Part shown: positions 50,983 through 59,397 of the stretch, piece by piece
Layout: every line of letters begins with the position of its first letter
Position numbering within the stretch: the stretch's first letter is position 1
DNA from: Actinomycetota bacterium
GTDB lineage: Bacteria > Actinomycetota > UBA4738 > HRBIN12
NCBI GenBank assembly: GCA_035697485.1
Contig: DASSCU010000029.1
Span: 1 to 64,000 of the forward strand
Length of the DNA: 64,000 bases
Direction: 5' to 3'
Notes under the pieces: generated by a model
Databases searched by the model: none
Seen by the model: only the letters and a program-made list of their open reading frames with translations
What the model was told of the DNA's origin: nothing
Made by a program: the position numbers and the translations under genes

Positions 50983-51522
50983 TCAGCCGATCGCGGGGTG
51001 CTCCGATTCGGGCCGCACCGCCCAGAGGTTCCCGCGCCGGGTGCCGACCGGTTCCCGCTTCATCGTGTCGGTCGTGAGCGCCGTGATCACGACCGGGTCG
51101 TCGCCGAACAGCTCGTCGGTCTGCAGGCACACCAACGTGCCGGGTGTGCCGGCCGGAAACACCACCTGATCGCGCCCGGCCACCGCGCGATCGACGAACG
51201 TCGGCATCAGCAGGAACAGTCCGAGCGGCGGCCACGAGTCGGGGTCGAACTCGGGGACCTTCCGCCTCAGCTCGTCCCTCGTAGCGAGGCGGGCGTCAGG
51301 GTCGTTCATCGCCCGCCGGGCGAGGGTGAGATCGAGCCGACGATCCCAGGGCACGACCATGAGGGCGAACCCGAAGCGGTTCGAGACCACCTCGGTGCGC
51401 ACCAGCTCATCGACGTCGAGGCCGTGGCGCTCGGCGACCTGCTCCGCGAGCTCGGCCTCGGGATCGGGGAAGACCACGAACGGCACGGCCCGCCCGCGCA
51501 GGTAGTCGAGCACCGAAGACAT
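50983..51522 (-). CDS. YbaK/ProX-type aminoacyl-tRNA deacylase domain protein
   Basis: 179 aa. VLDYLRGRAVPFVVFPDP, AEQVAERHGLDVDELVRTEVV, FALMVVPWDRRLDLTLARR and ATRDELRRKVPEFDPDSWPP follow the layout of YbaK/EbsC deacylases (hydrolysis of mischarged tRNA). A long loop (LLMPTFVDRAVAG) and the C-terminus are atypical. The ATG at 51522 is the first homologous start; a longer open frame upstream overlaps the CPBP gene in shadow. It lies downstream of the CPBP protease gene on the same strand. Confidence 0.75.
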   Translation of the reverse strand: MSSVLDYLRGRAVPFVVFPDPEAELAEQVAERHGLDVDELVRTEVVSNRFGFALMVVPWDRRLDLTLARRAMNDPDARLATRDELRRKVPEFDPDSWPPLGLFLLMPTFVDRAVAGRDQVVFPAGTPGTLVCLQTDELFGDDPVVITALTTDTMKREPVGTRRGNLWAVRPESEHPAIG

Positions 51523-51600
51523 CGTGTGTGTGACCTCCGTCCGCCCCGATCGGCGGAGCCGCATCGTACCCGCCGCGAGCCCGGGAACGGAACCCCCGAT

Positions 51601-51636
51601 CGGCCCTAGAAGCCGGCCTAGAGACCGGCCTAGAAA
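51601..51636. repeat. Three 12-bp tandem repeats containing CTAG
   Basis: CGGCCCTAGAAG, CCGGCCTAGAGA and CCGGCCTAGAAA follow each other without gaps. On the minus strand each unit gives an in-frame TAG at 12-nt spacing. The stop of the CPBP gene is the first of three successive TAG codons in the same frame. The repeat is confined to the end of the gene and the gap before the YbaK gene. Confidence 0.6.
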
Positions 51637-52409
51637 CCAGGCAGCCGATCGCGGAAGAGGATGTAGCCGAGCCCCGCCGCCACGTCGAGCAGGAAGTGCG
51701 CCACGACGAACGGCCACGTGCGACGCCACCGCAGGAAGAGCACGGAGAAGAGCAGGCCCATCGCCAGGTTCCCGAGGAAGCCGCCCCACCCCTGATACAG
51801 GTGGTACGACGCCCGCAGCGCCGAGCTTCCGACGACCGCGGCGAGCGGCGACCACGACAGCTGGCGCAGCCGCGTCACGAGGTAGCCGAGCACGATCACT
51901 TCCTCGACGAGGGCCGCCTCGAGCGCCGAGAGCAGCAGCACCGGCACCGTCCACCAATGGCCGAGCGGCGGCGCCGGGATCACGAATCGGTTCACGCCCA
52001 GCTCGACCGCCGCCAGGTAGATGCCGAGGCCCGCGAGGCCGACGACCGCGAACAGCCCGAGGCCCTTCGTGAGATCGGGGCGGGGACGATCGGCGGCGAG
52101 CCCGACGGCCCCGAGGCCCTCGCCCGAGCGACGCACGAGGTGCACCACGAGGAACACCGGGGCCAACCCGAAGACGAACGCCGCGAGCTGGCGGGCGAGC
52201 TGCGTGCTCTGGTTCGCCGAGGCGACGATCGTGCCGGCGAGCGGTGCTTCCAGCAGACTGAGGATCGCGTACACCGCGCTCGCGAGCAGCGAGAGCATCA
52301 GCACGACGACGACCTCTTCGGTGAGCGTCCGCCCATCGGCCGGTGCCGGAGGCACGGGCGCCTGCGGGCCGAGCAGCCGTGAGCTGCGGGAGGGTTCGAG
52401 CTGCTCCAT
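51630..52409 (-). CDS. CPBP family intramembrane metalloprotease
   Basis: 259 aa with about six to seven TM helices. The CPBP (Abi/CAAX) signatures are EAALVEEVIVLGYLVTRL (Glu-Glu), SALRASYHLYQGWGGFLGN (His) and FVVAHFLLD (His), the predicted metal-binding glutamyl protease site. ATG 52409 is used; an ATG at 52427 is an alternative. Members process prenylated or membrane proteins or act in immunity and bacteriocin tolerance, but no partner gene is near. The gene ends inside the 12-bp tandem repeat. Confidence 0.87.
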   Translation of the reverse strand: MEQLEPSRSSRLLGPQAPVPPAPADGRTLTEEVVVVLMLSLLASAVYAILSLLEAPLAGTIVASANQSTQLARQLAAFVFGLAPVFLVVHLVRRSGEGLGAVGLAADRPRPDLTKGLGLFAVVGLAGLGIYLAAVELGVNRFVIPAPPLGHWWTVPVLLLSALEAALVEEVIVLGYLVTRLRQLSWSPLAAVVGSSALRASYHLYQGWGGFLGNLAMGLLFSVLFLRWRRTWPFVVAHFLLDVAAGLGYILFRDRLPGF

Positions 52410-52512
52410 CGCGCTGACTGTATGCATGCGGACGTTCCTTCGTGGCCCGGGGGCTCCTCTACACTTCGGCCGCGGCGACCGACGGGTTCGAACGGAAAGG
52501 GATCGAGGGCCG

Positions 52513-53733
52513 ATGGCCAAGCGCGACGCAGCCGACCTCGTCGTGGTCGGCGCCGGCACGGTCGGCGGCTGGGCGTCGGTCTTCGCACGCGAGGCAGGCA
52601 TGGAGCGCGTCGTGGTGATCGACCGCGACCTCGTGGGGCTCGGCGCGTCGAGCCGGGCGGCGGGCATGGTGCGCGCACAGGGAGGCTCCCCCGACACCGT
52701 GCGGCTCGGCAGCTGGTCGATCGGCTTCTACGAGGGACAGCCCGAGCGGTACGGCACCGATTCCGCCTTCGTCGGCCGCGGTTACGTGATCCTCGCGGTG
52801 TCGGCAGCCGACGAGCGCGAGACCCACGAGCGCATCGCGATGCAACGCACGACCGGCCTCGACGCTCGGTGGGTCGATGCCGGCGAGGTGCGTCGTCTGA
52901 TCCCGGCGATGGCCGAGGGCACCGGCTTCCGCGGCGGCTCGTACGTGCCGACCGACGGCTGGGTCGACCCGCCTCGCAACGTGCGCGCCTACTCGCTCGC
53001 GATGCAGCGAGCCGACGTCGAGGTGCGGGAAGGTGTGGCCTTCACCGCCCTGCGCACCCGCGCCGGGCGCGGCGGTCGCCGCGTGGTCACCGGCGTCGAG
53101 ACGACCGCCGGCACCATCGCAGCCGCGCGCGTGCTCCTCACGGGCGGTCCCGCGCTGCAGGCGGTCGCGAAGGCCGCCGGCGCGCGCGCGTGGGTGGGGT
53201 ACGCGCGCCATCAGGTCGTCGTGACCGAGCCGAGCGAGGCGCTCCACGCTGACACGACCGCGATGGCGTTCGACATCGCGAAGGGCATCTACTGGCGGCC
53301 CGAGGAGGGCGGCTTCCTGTGGGGCATGTCGAACCCCGCCGAGGAACCGGGCCCCGGCCGCTCGATCGATTGGACCTACCTTCGGAAGATGGAACGCCGC
53401 CTGCACCGCCTGGTGCCTGCGACCAGGGGGCTCGGCATCAAGAAGGCGTGGGCCGCGACGATCGAGTACACCCCCGACCACTTCCCGCTGACGGGTCCGC
53501 TCGTGCTCCGAGACGGCACCGAGATCGAGGGCGCGTCGATCGCGAGCGCGTGCGGACACGGGATGATGTGGGGCCCGGCGGTGTCGCGAATCGCGGCCGA
53601 CCTGCTGCTCGATGGCCGGACCGACGTCGTCGAACACCCCGAGCGGTTCCGCATGGACCGCTTCGACGAGCAGGGTCGTTCCCCGTTCGTGGACCCCGTC
53701 GCCCTGCCGTTCCCGGTCAAGGTCGACGAGTAG
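52513..53733 (+). CDS. FAD-dependent oxidoreductase (DAO / sarcosine oxidase beta-like)
   Basis: 406 aa. The dinucleotide-binding motif VVVGAGTVGGWAS is at the N-terminus, followed by RDLVGLGASSRAAGMVR. The C-terminal part (EYTPDHFPLTGPLV, ASACGHGMMWGPAVSRIAADLLLDGR) matches the DAO family, which oxidises secondary or tertiary amines such as sarcosine, glycine or dimethylglycine. No other subunit genes are adjacent. It is convergent with pirin (12 nt between stops). The substrate is not predictable. Confidence 0.88.
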   Translation: MAKRDAADLVVVGAGTVGGWASVFAREAGMERVVVIDRDLVGLGASSRAAGMVRAQGGSPDTVRLGSWSIGFYEGQPERYGTDSAFVGRGYVILAVSAADERETHERIAMQRTTGLDARWVDAGEVRRLIPAMAEGTGFRGGSYVPTDGWVDPPRNVRAYSLAMQRADVEVREGVAFTALRTRAGRGGRRVVTGVETTAGTIAAARVLLTGGPALQAVAKAAGARAWVGYARHQVVVTEPSEALHADTTAMAFDIAKGIYWRPEEGGFLWGMSNPAEEPGPGRSIDWTYLRKMERRLHRLVPATRGLGIKKAWAATIEYTPDHFPLTGPLVLRDGTEIEGASIASACGHGMMWGPAVSRIAADLLLDGRTDVVEHPERFRMDRFDEQGRSPFVDPVALPFPVKVDE

Positions 53734-53745
53734 CCTCGCCGGTCG

Positions 53746-54450
53746 CTACAAGGCGACGTCGACGAGGATCAGTTCCGACGGCGCCGACGCCGTGATCTCG
53801 ACCAGGGACTCGCCGCTGATCTGCGCCGCGGAACCTGTCTCCATGCGCTCGCCGTTCACTGCCACGTCGCCTTCGATCACGTACAGATAGACGCCGCGGC
53901 CGTCGAGCAGGTCGTGCGTGATCGTCGCGGCCGGGTTGAGGTGAGAGACGTACACGTGGGCGTCCTGGTGCACGAGCACGGCGTCGCCGCCGTCGCCCGA
54001 GATCACCTTCAGCAGCGTGTCGGTGCGATCCTCGGTCGTGAACACCTTCTGCTCGACGCCGGGCTCGAGGCCCCGTTCCGACGGCATGATCCACATCTGG
54101 ATGAAGCGCATCGGCTCGGCCTCGCTCGCGTTCTGCTCCGAGTGCCAGGCACCGCGACCGAGCGTCATGCGCTGGACCGATCCGGCGGGCAGTGGGCCGG
54201 GCGCGCCGCCGACGTCGTCCTGGTGGCGGAACGAGCCCTCGACGACGTAGGTCAGACCCTCGATGTCGCGGTGCGGATGCATCGGCCAGATCGCGCCGGG
54301 CACCAGCCGGTCGTCGTTGAACACCCGCAGGGTGCCGAACGAGACGTAGTCGGGGTCGCGGTAGGAGTCGAACGAGTAGTGCCAGCGTGCACGGAACCAG
54401 TCGCCGTCGACGTCGCTGATCTCGTCGTCGCGCCGGATCGTGATCGTCAT
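53746..54450 (-). CDS. Pirin family protein
   Basis: 234 aa bicupin. RARWHYSFDSYRDP, MHPHRDIEGLTYVVEG and MTLGRGAWHSEQNASE hold the metal-binding His, His and Glu of the N-terminal cupin. The C-terminal cupin is VSHLNPAATITHDLLD. Bacterial pirins such as YhhW have quercetinase activity or act in redox sensing. ATG 54450 follows GGAGG with ideal spacing, so the longer reading to 54486 is rejected. An AT-rich stretch (TTGCGTTGTCAACTGAATC) directly upstream may hold its promoter. Confidence 0.9.
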   Translation of the reverse strand: MTITIRRDDEISDVDGDWFRARWHYSFDSYRDPDYVSFGTLRVFNDDRLVPGAIWPMHPHRDIEGLTYVVEGSFRHQDDVGGAPGPLPAGSVQRMTLGRGAWHSEQNASEAEPMRFIQMWIMPSERGLEPGVEQKVFTTEDRTDTLLKVISGDGGDAVLVHQDAHVYVSHLNPAATITHDLLDGRGVYLYVIEGDVAVNGERMETGSAAQISGESLVEITASAPSELILVDVAL

Positions 54451-54523
54451 CGTGGTCGCCTCCCTGTGCTTCGATTCAGTTGACAACGCAACTAAACACG
54501 GAGGCCGGGCAACCTCTTCCCTC

Positions 54524-54757
54524 TCAGAGGAGCAGCACCGGGCAGGTCAGCGTGCGGGTGATGCCCTCGAGCTCCTGCATCGGCATCACGGTGGCCTTCG
54601 CGAGCTGGTCGAGATCGGCGGCTTCCGCGCGGGCGACCACGTCGTAAGGCCCGGTCACCGGGTCGACCGCGACCACGCCCTCGATCGCCCGGATCTGCTC
54701 GGTCACCTGGCCGGCCTTGCCCACCTCGGTCTGGATCAGGATGTACGCGTTGACCAC
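54524..54757 (-). CDS. Stand-alone Lrp/AsnC-type ligand-binding (RAM) domain protein
   Basis: 77 aa. YILIQTEVGKAGQVTEQIRAIEGV, GPYDVVARAEAADLDQL and GITRTLTCPVL fit the RAM/ACT-like C-terminal domain of Lrp/AsnC regulators without the DNA-binding half. Single-domain members often assemble as decamers and bind amino acids. It lies between pirin and the LEA-like gene on the same strand (10 nt after the latter), so these small genes may form an operon. Confidence 0.85.
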   Translation of the reverse strand: MVNAYILIQTEVGKAGQVTEQIRAIEGVVAVDPVTGPYDVVARAEAADLDQLAKATVMPMQELEGITRTLTCPVLLL

Positions 54758-54766
54758 GACGCCCCC

Positions 54767-55156
54767 CTATGCCTCGGCTTCGCCATCGGTGCCGCCGCCT
54801 GCGGCGCCCTGGTCGGTATCGCCCGCGGCCTTCTTGCTGTCGAGCATGCCCTTCGCCTTGTCGAGCAGGTCGCCACTGGCTCCGACCGCCTTGTCGACGA
54901 CCGGCTGCACCTTCACGACGAGGTCGCCGGCGGCCGCGCGGGCCTTGTCGAGCACCGGGTCGGCCTTCGACGAGAGGTCGCCCGTCGCGTCCTTCGCCTT
55001 GCCGACGATCGGCTCCGCCTTCTCGACCAGACCACCGGCGGCCTCCGCCGCCTTGCCCGCGAGCGTGCTCGCCGTGCCGGCTGCCTTTCCGGCGAGGTCG
55101 CCGGCCGTGCCCTTCGCCTTGTCGACGATGCGCTTGTCCTTCTGAGCCTCACCCAT
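54767..55156 (-). CDS. Ala/Lys-rich LEA-like repeat protein
   Basis: 129 aa, low complexity. Three 11-residue repeats (KAKGTAGDLAG, KAAGTASTLAG, KAAEAAGGLVE) are followed by three 18-residue units, each shaped like (A/V)xPVxxKAxxAxGDL. The pattern predicts amphipathic helices and recalls group 3 LEA proteins and apolipoprotein-like stress proteins. The tail is acidic and Gly-rich. ATG 55156 has a GGAGGG ribosome site. There is no signal peptide. A role in desiccation or membrane protection is inference. Confidence 0.75.
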   Translation of the reverse strand: MGEAQKDKRIVDKAKGTAGDLAGKAAGTASTLAGKAAEAAGGLVEKAEPIVGKAKDATGDLSSKADPVLDKARAAAGDLVVKVQPVVDKAVGASGDLLDKAKGMLDSKKAAGDTDQGAAGGGTDGEAEA

Positions 55157-55225
55157 CGGATCCCTCCTCGAGCGCCCTCGGCCCTTCATCGTCCCGGCGG
55201 CGGCGTCGCGCTGCAAACGCGCAGG

Positions 55226-56122
55226 TCAGGCCATCGGCGCACCCGTTCCGCCGAGCACCGCCAGTCGTGCACGGAAGCCCGCGAGCCCCGAGTCCACGAG
55301 TTCGGAGAGGCCGGCCTCGAGGCCGTGGTCGAGCTCGTGCAGCGGCATCATCACGAAGGAGAGCCGGGCGCGGACCGCGAAGCCAGGGTCCGGCGCACCG
55401 CCGTACGCGGCGAGCGCCCGCTCGCCGACCGACGGCATCTCGCGCAGCCACCAGGCGAAGTCCCACGCCGGATCGCCCACATCGACCTCCTCCCAGTCGA
55501 GCACCCCCGACAGGTCACCCGAGGCCGACACGAGCACGTGGTCGGGGCCGAGGTCGCCGTGGGTCACGCTGGGGGCGAACCGCCATGCGGCATCGTCGTC
55601 CAACATCCCGTCGATGGCCGCCGACGCGGCATCGAGCTCGTGCGCCTGCATGTGGGGGGCGGCGAGATCGCGAAGGCGCGCCCACTCGGCCTGCCGCCCA
55701 CCGCGGACCGACTGCGCGGGAACGGCTCGCATGCCGAGGAACTCGGGCGGCACCAGGTGCAGATCGTAGAGGAAACGCCCGAGCCGCTCGGGCCACACGC
55801 CGCCGTCTCCAACCCGGTGGCACGGATCGCCGGGGAGCGCCCGATACCCCATGCACACCGGTTCCCGTGAGACGAGCTCGGGCATCGGCACCGCCGCCGA
55901 GACCTCGCGGGCGAGCTCGGGGAGCACCTCGATCTGGCGGAGGAGTCGCTCCTCGGCGTACGGCGTGCGAGGCAGCTGCACGATCCACTCGCCATCGACG
56001 CGGTAGGTGTCGCACGTCCACCCGCCGACGATCGCTTCGAACGACCCGAGCGCGAGCTCCGGGAACAGGCCGGCCACGAGATCGCGGTGCGCCGCGACCG
56101 TGCGGGCCTGCGATCCGCTCAC
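55226..56122 (-). CDS. Aminoglycoside phosphotransferase-like kinase (APH family)
   Basis: 298 aa protein-kinase-like fold. The N-lobe is FEAIVGGWTCDTYRVDGEWIVQLPRT. The catalytic loop is SVTHGDLGPDHVLV (HGD present, with His where many members have Asn). The metal motif is VLDWEEVDVGDPAWDFAWW. The substrate may be a small alcohol, sugar or antibiotic. GTG 56122 starts 4 nt after the MFS gene stop, so the two form an operon (transport plus phosphorylation of one substrate is conceivable). Confidence 0.87.
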   Translation of the reverse strand: MSGSQARTVAAHRDLVAGLFPELALGSFEAIVGGWTCDTYRVDGEWIVQLPRTPYAEERLLRQIEVLPELAREVSAAVPMPELVSREPVCMGYRALPGDPCHRVGDGGVWPERLGRFLYDLHLVPPEFLGMRAVPAQSVRGGRQAEWARLRDLAAPHMQAHELDAASAAIDGMLDDDAAWRFAPSVTHGDLGPDHVLVSASGDLSGVLDWEEVDVGDPAWDFAWWLREMPSVGERALAAYGGAPDPGFAVRARLSFVMMPLHELDHGLEAGLSELVDSGLAGFRARLAVLGGTGAPMA

Positions 56123-56126
56123 GACC

Positions 56127-57332
56127 TCACCCCAGCGGCTCCGGCGGCGCGATGGAGGGATCGGCCGGCACATCGTCGGCCTCGGTGAGCGGACGGTCGA
56201 GCTCGGGCCCGCGCAGCGCGAACCAGGCCACCACCCCGCCGGCGAGCGCGAGCGCCGACGCGCCCGCATACAGGGTCATCGCCCCCGCGGTCTCGTAGAC
56301 GAACCCGCCGAGGCCGGCGCCGAGGATCGGGCCGAGGCCGAAGCCGACCATCTGGGCGACCGAGTTCCCGGTCGAGTACAGCGACGAGGGCAGCAGGCGG
56401 CCGACCACGACGACGCCCGTCGTGAACAGCATGCTGAACGCGATGCCCTCGAGCACGGTGAGCAGCGACACGATCGTGGGATTCGAGATCGATCCCCAGA
56501 GCAGGAACCCGAGCGCGTAGACCGCGCACCCGAGGGCGTAGACACGCCGGAGCCCCAGCCGGGCCTGCAGGCGCGAGCTGGAGCGCATCATCGGCACCTC
56601 GACCAGCCCGCCGACGGCGGTGCCGATGCCGATCAGCAGCGGGCCACCGCCCTCGCTCGCGATCTTGAGCCCGACGAAGTTCCACGCGGCGTTGAACCCC
56701 GTCCACACGAGGAACAGCGCCGCGAGGAACCCCCAGAACCGGGGCGCGTGATGGAACACCGCCCCCACCGTGCCGAGCCGGCTCCCCCCGGTCGCGGCCT
56801 CGTGACGGGGGACGTCGCGCGGCACGGTGAACGACCAGGCGAACACGAGCACGCTCGCGAGCGCGTAGATCGGCATCGCCCACTCGATGCCCGCGGTCTG
56901 GAAGATCCAGCCGAGCGTGAGGCACCCGATCGCGTAGGTGAAGCTCTCCCACGACCGCACCTTGCCGTAGTCGCTCATGCGGTCGGCACCGAGGTGCTCG
57001 AGCGTGATCGCGTCGATGTTCGGGCCGGTGCTCACCATCGCGCCGGCCAGGAAGAACCCTGCGATCGCGATCGCCACGACGCCGTCGACCCCGGCGAGCA
57101 CGAGGCCGAACACCGCCGAGAGGAACGCCCCGATCTGCAGCGACGTCCGCCGCCCGAGCGTCGCGTCGGCGAGGTGTCCCCACAGGGGGTTCAACACGAT
57201 GCGTGCGACCGCCATCGCGGCGATCACGAGACCGATCCCGCTCTCGGTGAGACCCTTGCCGTCGAGGTAGAGCGCGAGGAACGGGAAGAACGCCGCGATC
57301 ACGAACCCGAACGTGAGGAAGAGCCCGCGCAC
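56127..57332 (-). CDS. MFS transporter
   Basis: 401 aa with 12 predicted TM helices. The FPFLALYLDGKGLTESGIG N-terminal half and GRRTSLQIGAFLSAVFG loop fit the MFS_1-like group (PPP-type, nucleoside or sugar:H+ symporters). The C-terminal tail is Pro/Asp-rich and cytoplasmic. GTG 57332 is used; translation from a CTG further upstream cannot be excluded. It is followed at once by the APH-like kinase gene. Confidence 0.87.
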   Translation of the reverse strand: MRGLFLTFGFVIAAFFPFLALYLDGKGLTESGIGLVIAAMAVARIVLNPLWGHLADATLGRRTSLQIGAFLSAVFGLVLAGVDGVVAIAIAGFFLAGAMVSTGPNIDAITLEHLGADRMSDYGKVRSWESFTYAIGCLTLGWIFQTAGIEWAMPIYALASVLVFAWSFTVPRDVPRHEAATGGSRLGTVGAVFHHAPRFWGFLAALFLVWTGFNAAWNFVGLKIASEGGGPLLIGIGTAVGGLVEVPMMRSSSRLQARLGLRRVYALGCAVYALGFLLWGSISNPTIVSLLTVLEGIAFSMLFTTGVVVVGRLLPSSLYSTGNSVAQMVGFGLGPILGAGLGGFVYETAGAMTLYAGASALALAGGVVAWFALRGPELDRPLTEADDVPADPSIAPPEPLG

Positions 57333-57445
57333 GGCGGCGTCGGGACGGATCTCGCGGCTGCGCTGACCGACCAGGGGTGACCTCCGGGGCGATGCGCCGC
57401 CCTCGGAGGCGCCGAGGACGAACGTTCGGACCCGATCAGTATGCG

Positions 57446-58384
57446 TTACGCCTGTCGCACCTCGGCCTGATCGGCGAGCGCGGCTGCGCGGGCGGGGTCG
57501 AGCGTGCCGGCGCCGGGCATCTCGGCGTTCGCCGTCGCCGCCCCCAACCCGAGGCGCAGGGCGGACTCCCAGTCGTCGCCCCGGTCGAGCGCCGTCACGA
57601 ACCCCGCGAGGAAGGCGTCGCCGCTGCCGACCGGATAGCGTCCGCGCACGTAGAGGCGCCCCTCGAACAGCGTGCCGTCCGGGGTGGCGAGCACGACGCC
57701 CTGCGAGCCGCGGGTCACGACCCCGGCGTGGCCGTCACCGCCGGCGAGCGCCCGCAGCTTCGCGGCCGCCGCGAGCGCGTCGTCGCGCCTCGACGTCGGC
57801 ACCCCGAGCAGGCCCCTGGCCTCCGACGCGTTGACCTTCACGACGTCGGGTTGGGCCTCGAGGGCGAACCGCAGGCGCTCCCCCTCCGCGTCGAGCGCGA
57901 CCCGCACGCCTTCCACTCGCGCGTCCCGTACCAGGTCGCGATAGCCCTGGTCGGGGGCGCCGACGGGGGTCGAGCCGCTGATCGTGAACCAGCCGCCGGG
58001 CTCCCACGTCGTCTCCACCGCGTGCAGCAGCTCTGCCCACGCCGCCGACGGCACGTCGGCGCCGTGCTCGTAGAACTCGGTCAGGCCGCCGGTCTCTCGG
58101 TCGGCGACCGACAGCGACGAGCGGTTCTCGCCGTGGGTCCACACGGAGCGCACGCGCACGCCCTCCGCACCGAGCATCTCCTCGAGCCACTTGCCCGTGT
58201 GCCCTCGGAACAGCGCGACCGCGATCACGCTCGCTCCGAGCGCGTGGGCCGCGCGCGCGGCGTTGAGCCCCTTGCCACCCGGCACCTGGACGAACCCGTC
58301 GGGGCGGTGGATGTCCCCCCGCACGAGCCGCTGGATCTCGAAGAGCTTGTCGACCGACGGGTTCGCCGCGAGGCAGACGATCAT
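57446..58384 (-). CDS. PfkB-family sugar kinase (1-phosphofructokinase / LacC-like)
   Basis: 312 aa. The N-terminus CLAANPSVDKLFEIQRL and PGGKGLNAARAAHALGA are typical of FruK/LacC (phosphofructokinase B) kinases. VGSGDAFLAGF is the catalytic anion-hole motif with Asp. The likely reaction is phosphorylation of a phosphosugar such as fructose 1-phosphate or tagatose 6-phosphate. The start overlaps the stop of the upstream PfkB kinase gene by 4 nt. No PTS or sugar transporter genes are near. Confidence 0.88.
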   Translation of the reverse strand: MIVCLAANPSVDKLFEIQRLVRGDIHRPDGFVQVPGGKGLNAARAAHALGASVIAVALFRGHTGKWLEEMLGAEGVRVRSVWTHGENRSSLSVADRETGGLTEFYEHGADVPSAAWAELLHAVETTWEPGGWFTISGSTPVGAPDQGYRDLVRDARVEGVRVALDAEGERLRFALEAQPDVVKVNASEARGLLGVPTSRRDDALAAAAKLRALAGGDGHAGVVTRGSQGVVLATPDGTLFEGRLYVRGRYPVGSGDAFLAGFVTALDRGDDWESALRLGLGAATANAEMPGAGTLDPARAAALADQAEVRQA

Positions 58385-59316
58385 GCGGCGCTCCCCGCCG
58401 CGACCGTGCCGAGCGCCTCCTGCATCGTCGGTTGGCCCTCGACGCCGCCGGCCGCCCGCGTCGAGAGGGCACCGCAGGCGTTCGCGATCGCGAGACAGCG
58501 CTCGAGCGACTCCCCGTCGAGCATCGCGGCGACGAAGCCGGCGTCGAAGGAGTCCCCCGCCCCGGTCGTGTCGACGGTCGTGACCGGCACCGCGGGCACC
58601 CGCAGGCGTTCGCCGGGGCCGGATGCGATCGCTCCGCGCTCACCCGCCTTCACCACCACGAGCGGCCCACGACCGCGCAGCGTGGCGATCGCCACCTCCA
58701 GGTCCGATGTGTGCGCGAGGCGGGTGGCCTCGATCTCGTTCGGCAGCAGCACGTCGACCCACGGCAACAACCCGTCGAGGCCTCCGTCCCATGCGCCGCT
58801 CGGGTCCCAGTTCGGGTCCACGGACGTGGTCGCGCCGCGCCCACGTGCGTCGGCGAACACTCGCGGCAGATCCTTCGCGAGACCCGGCTGCAGGAAATAG
58901 GAACTCACGTGCATGTGCCGCGCCGACGCCAGCAGGTCCGGATCGATCGACGACACGCGTAGCTCCCCGATCGTGCCGGGCGCCGTGAGGATCGCTCGAT
59001 CGTCCGGCCTGGAGAGGACGACCGTGACCCCGGTCGGCCGCTGCGGGTCGACTACGAGACCCGAGAGGTCCACCCCGCGCGCGGCGAGCTGCTCGCGCAT
59101 GTACGTTCCGAAGAGGTCGTCACCCACGACGCCGACGAACGCCACACGAAGCCCCAGGCGCGCGGCGCCGCACGCCATGATCGCCCCGGAGCCGCCGACC
59201 GTGAGCCATGCGTCGTCGACCAGTCGCTCCGCCTGTCCGAACGCCGGCACGACGTCATCGCCGCGCATCACGAGGTCGGGGTTGGCGTCACCGAGCACGA
59301 GCAGGTCGAGGTCCAC
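58381..59316 (-). CDS. PfkB-family carbohydrate kinase (ribokinase-like)
   Basis: 311 aa. VLGDANPDLVMRG and LTVGGSGAIMACGAARLG are the N-terminal PfkB signature. TTVDTTGAGDSFDAGFVAAML is the C-terminal signature with catalytic Asp. It is distinct from the FruK-like kinase it overlaps: sequence features are nearer ribokinase and 2-dehydro-3-deoxygluconokinase. Two kinases of different PfkB subgroups in one operon suggest sequential or alternative sugar phosphorylation. Confidence 0.87.
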   Translation of the reverse strand: MDLDLLVLGDANPDLVMRGDDVVPAFGQAERLVDDAWLTVGGSGAIMACGAARLGLRVAFVGVVGDDLFGTYMREQLAARGVDLSGLVVDPQRPTGVTVVLSRPDDRAILTAPGTIGELRVSSIDPDLLASARHMHVSSYFLQPGLAKDLPRVFADARGRGATTSVDPNWDPSGAWDGGLDGLLPWVDVLLPNEIEATRLAHTSDLEVAIATLRGRGPLVVVKAGERGAIASGPGERLRVPAVPVTTVDTTGAGDSFDAGFVAAMLDGESLERCLAIANACGALSTRAAGGVEGQPTMQEALGTVAAGSAA

Positions 59317-59397
59317 GCCGTGAGCCTACCGACGACGCCCGGCCGTCGCGTCGGGCAAGCGCCTCGTTCTCGCGGCGGTGGTCCGTACGATGGGTCC

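Noticed and set aside
57419-57428. CGAACGTTCG as another LexA box
   Set aside because: The half sites touch without the required 4-nt spacer, so it does not fit the operator.
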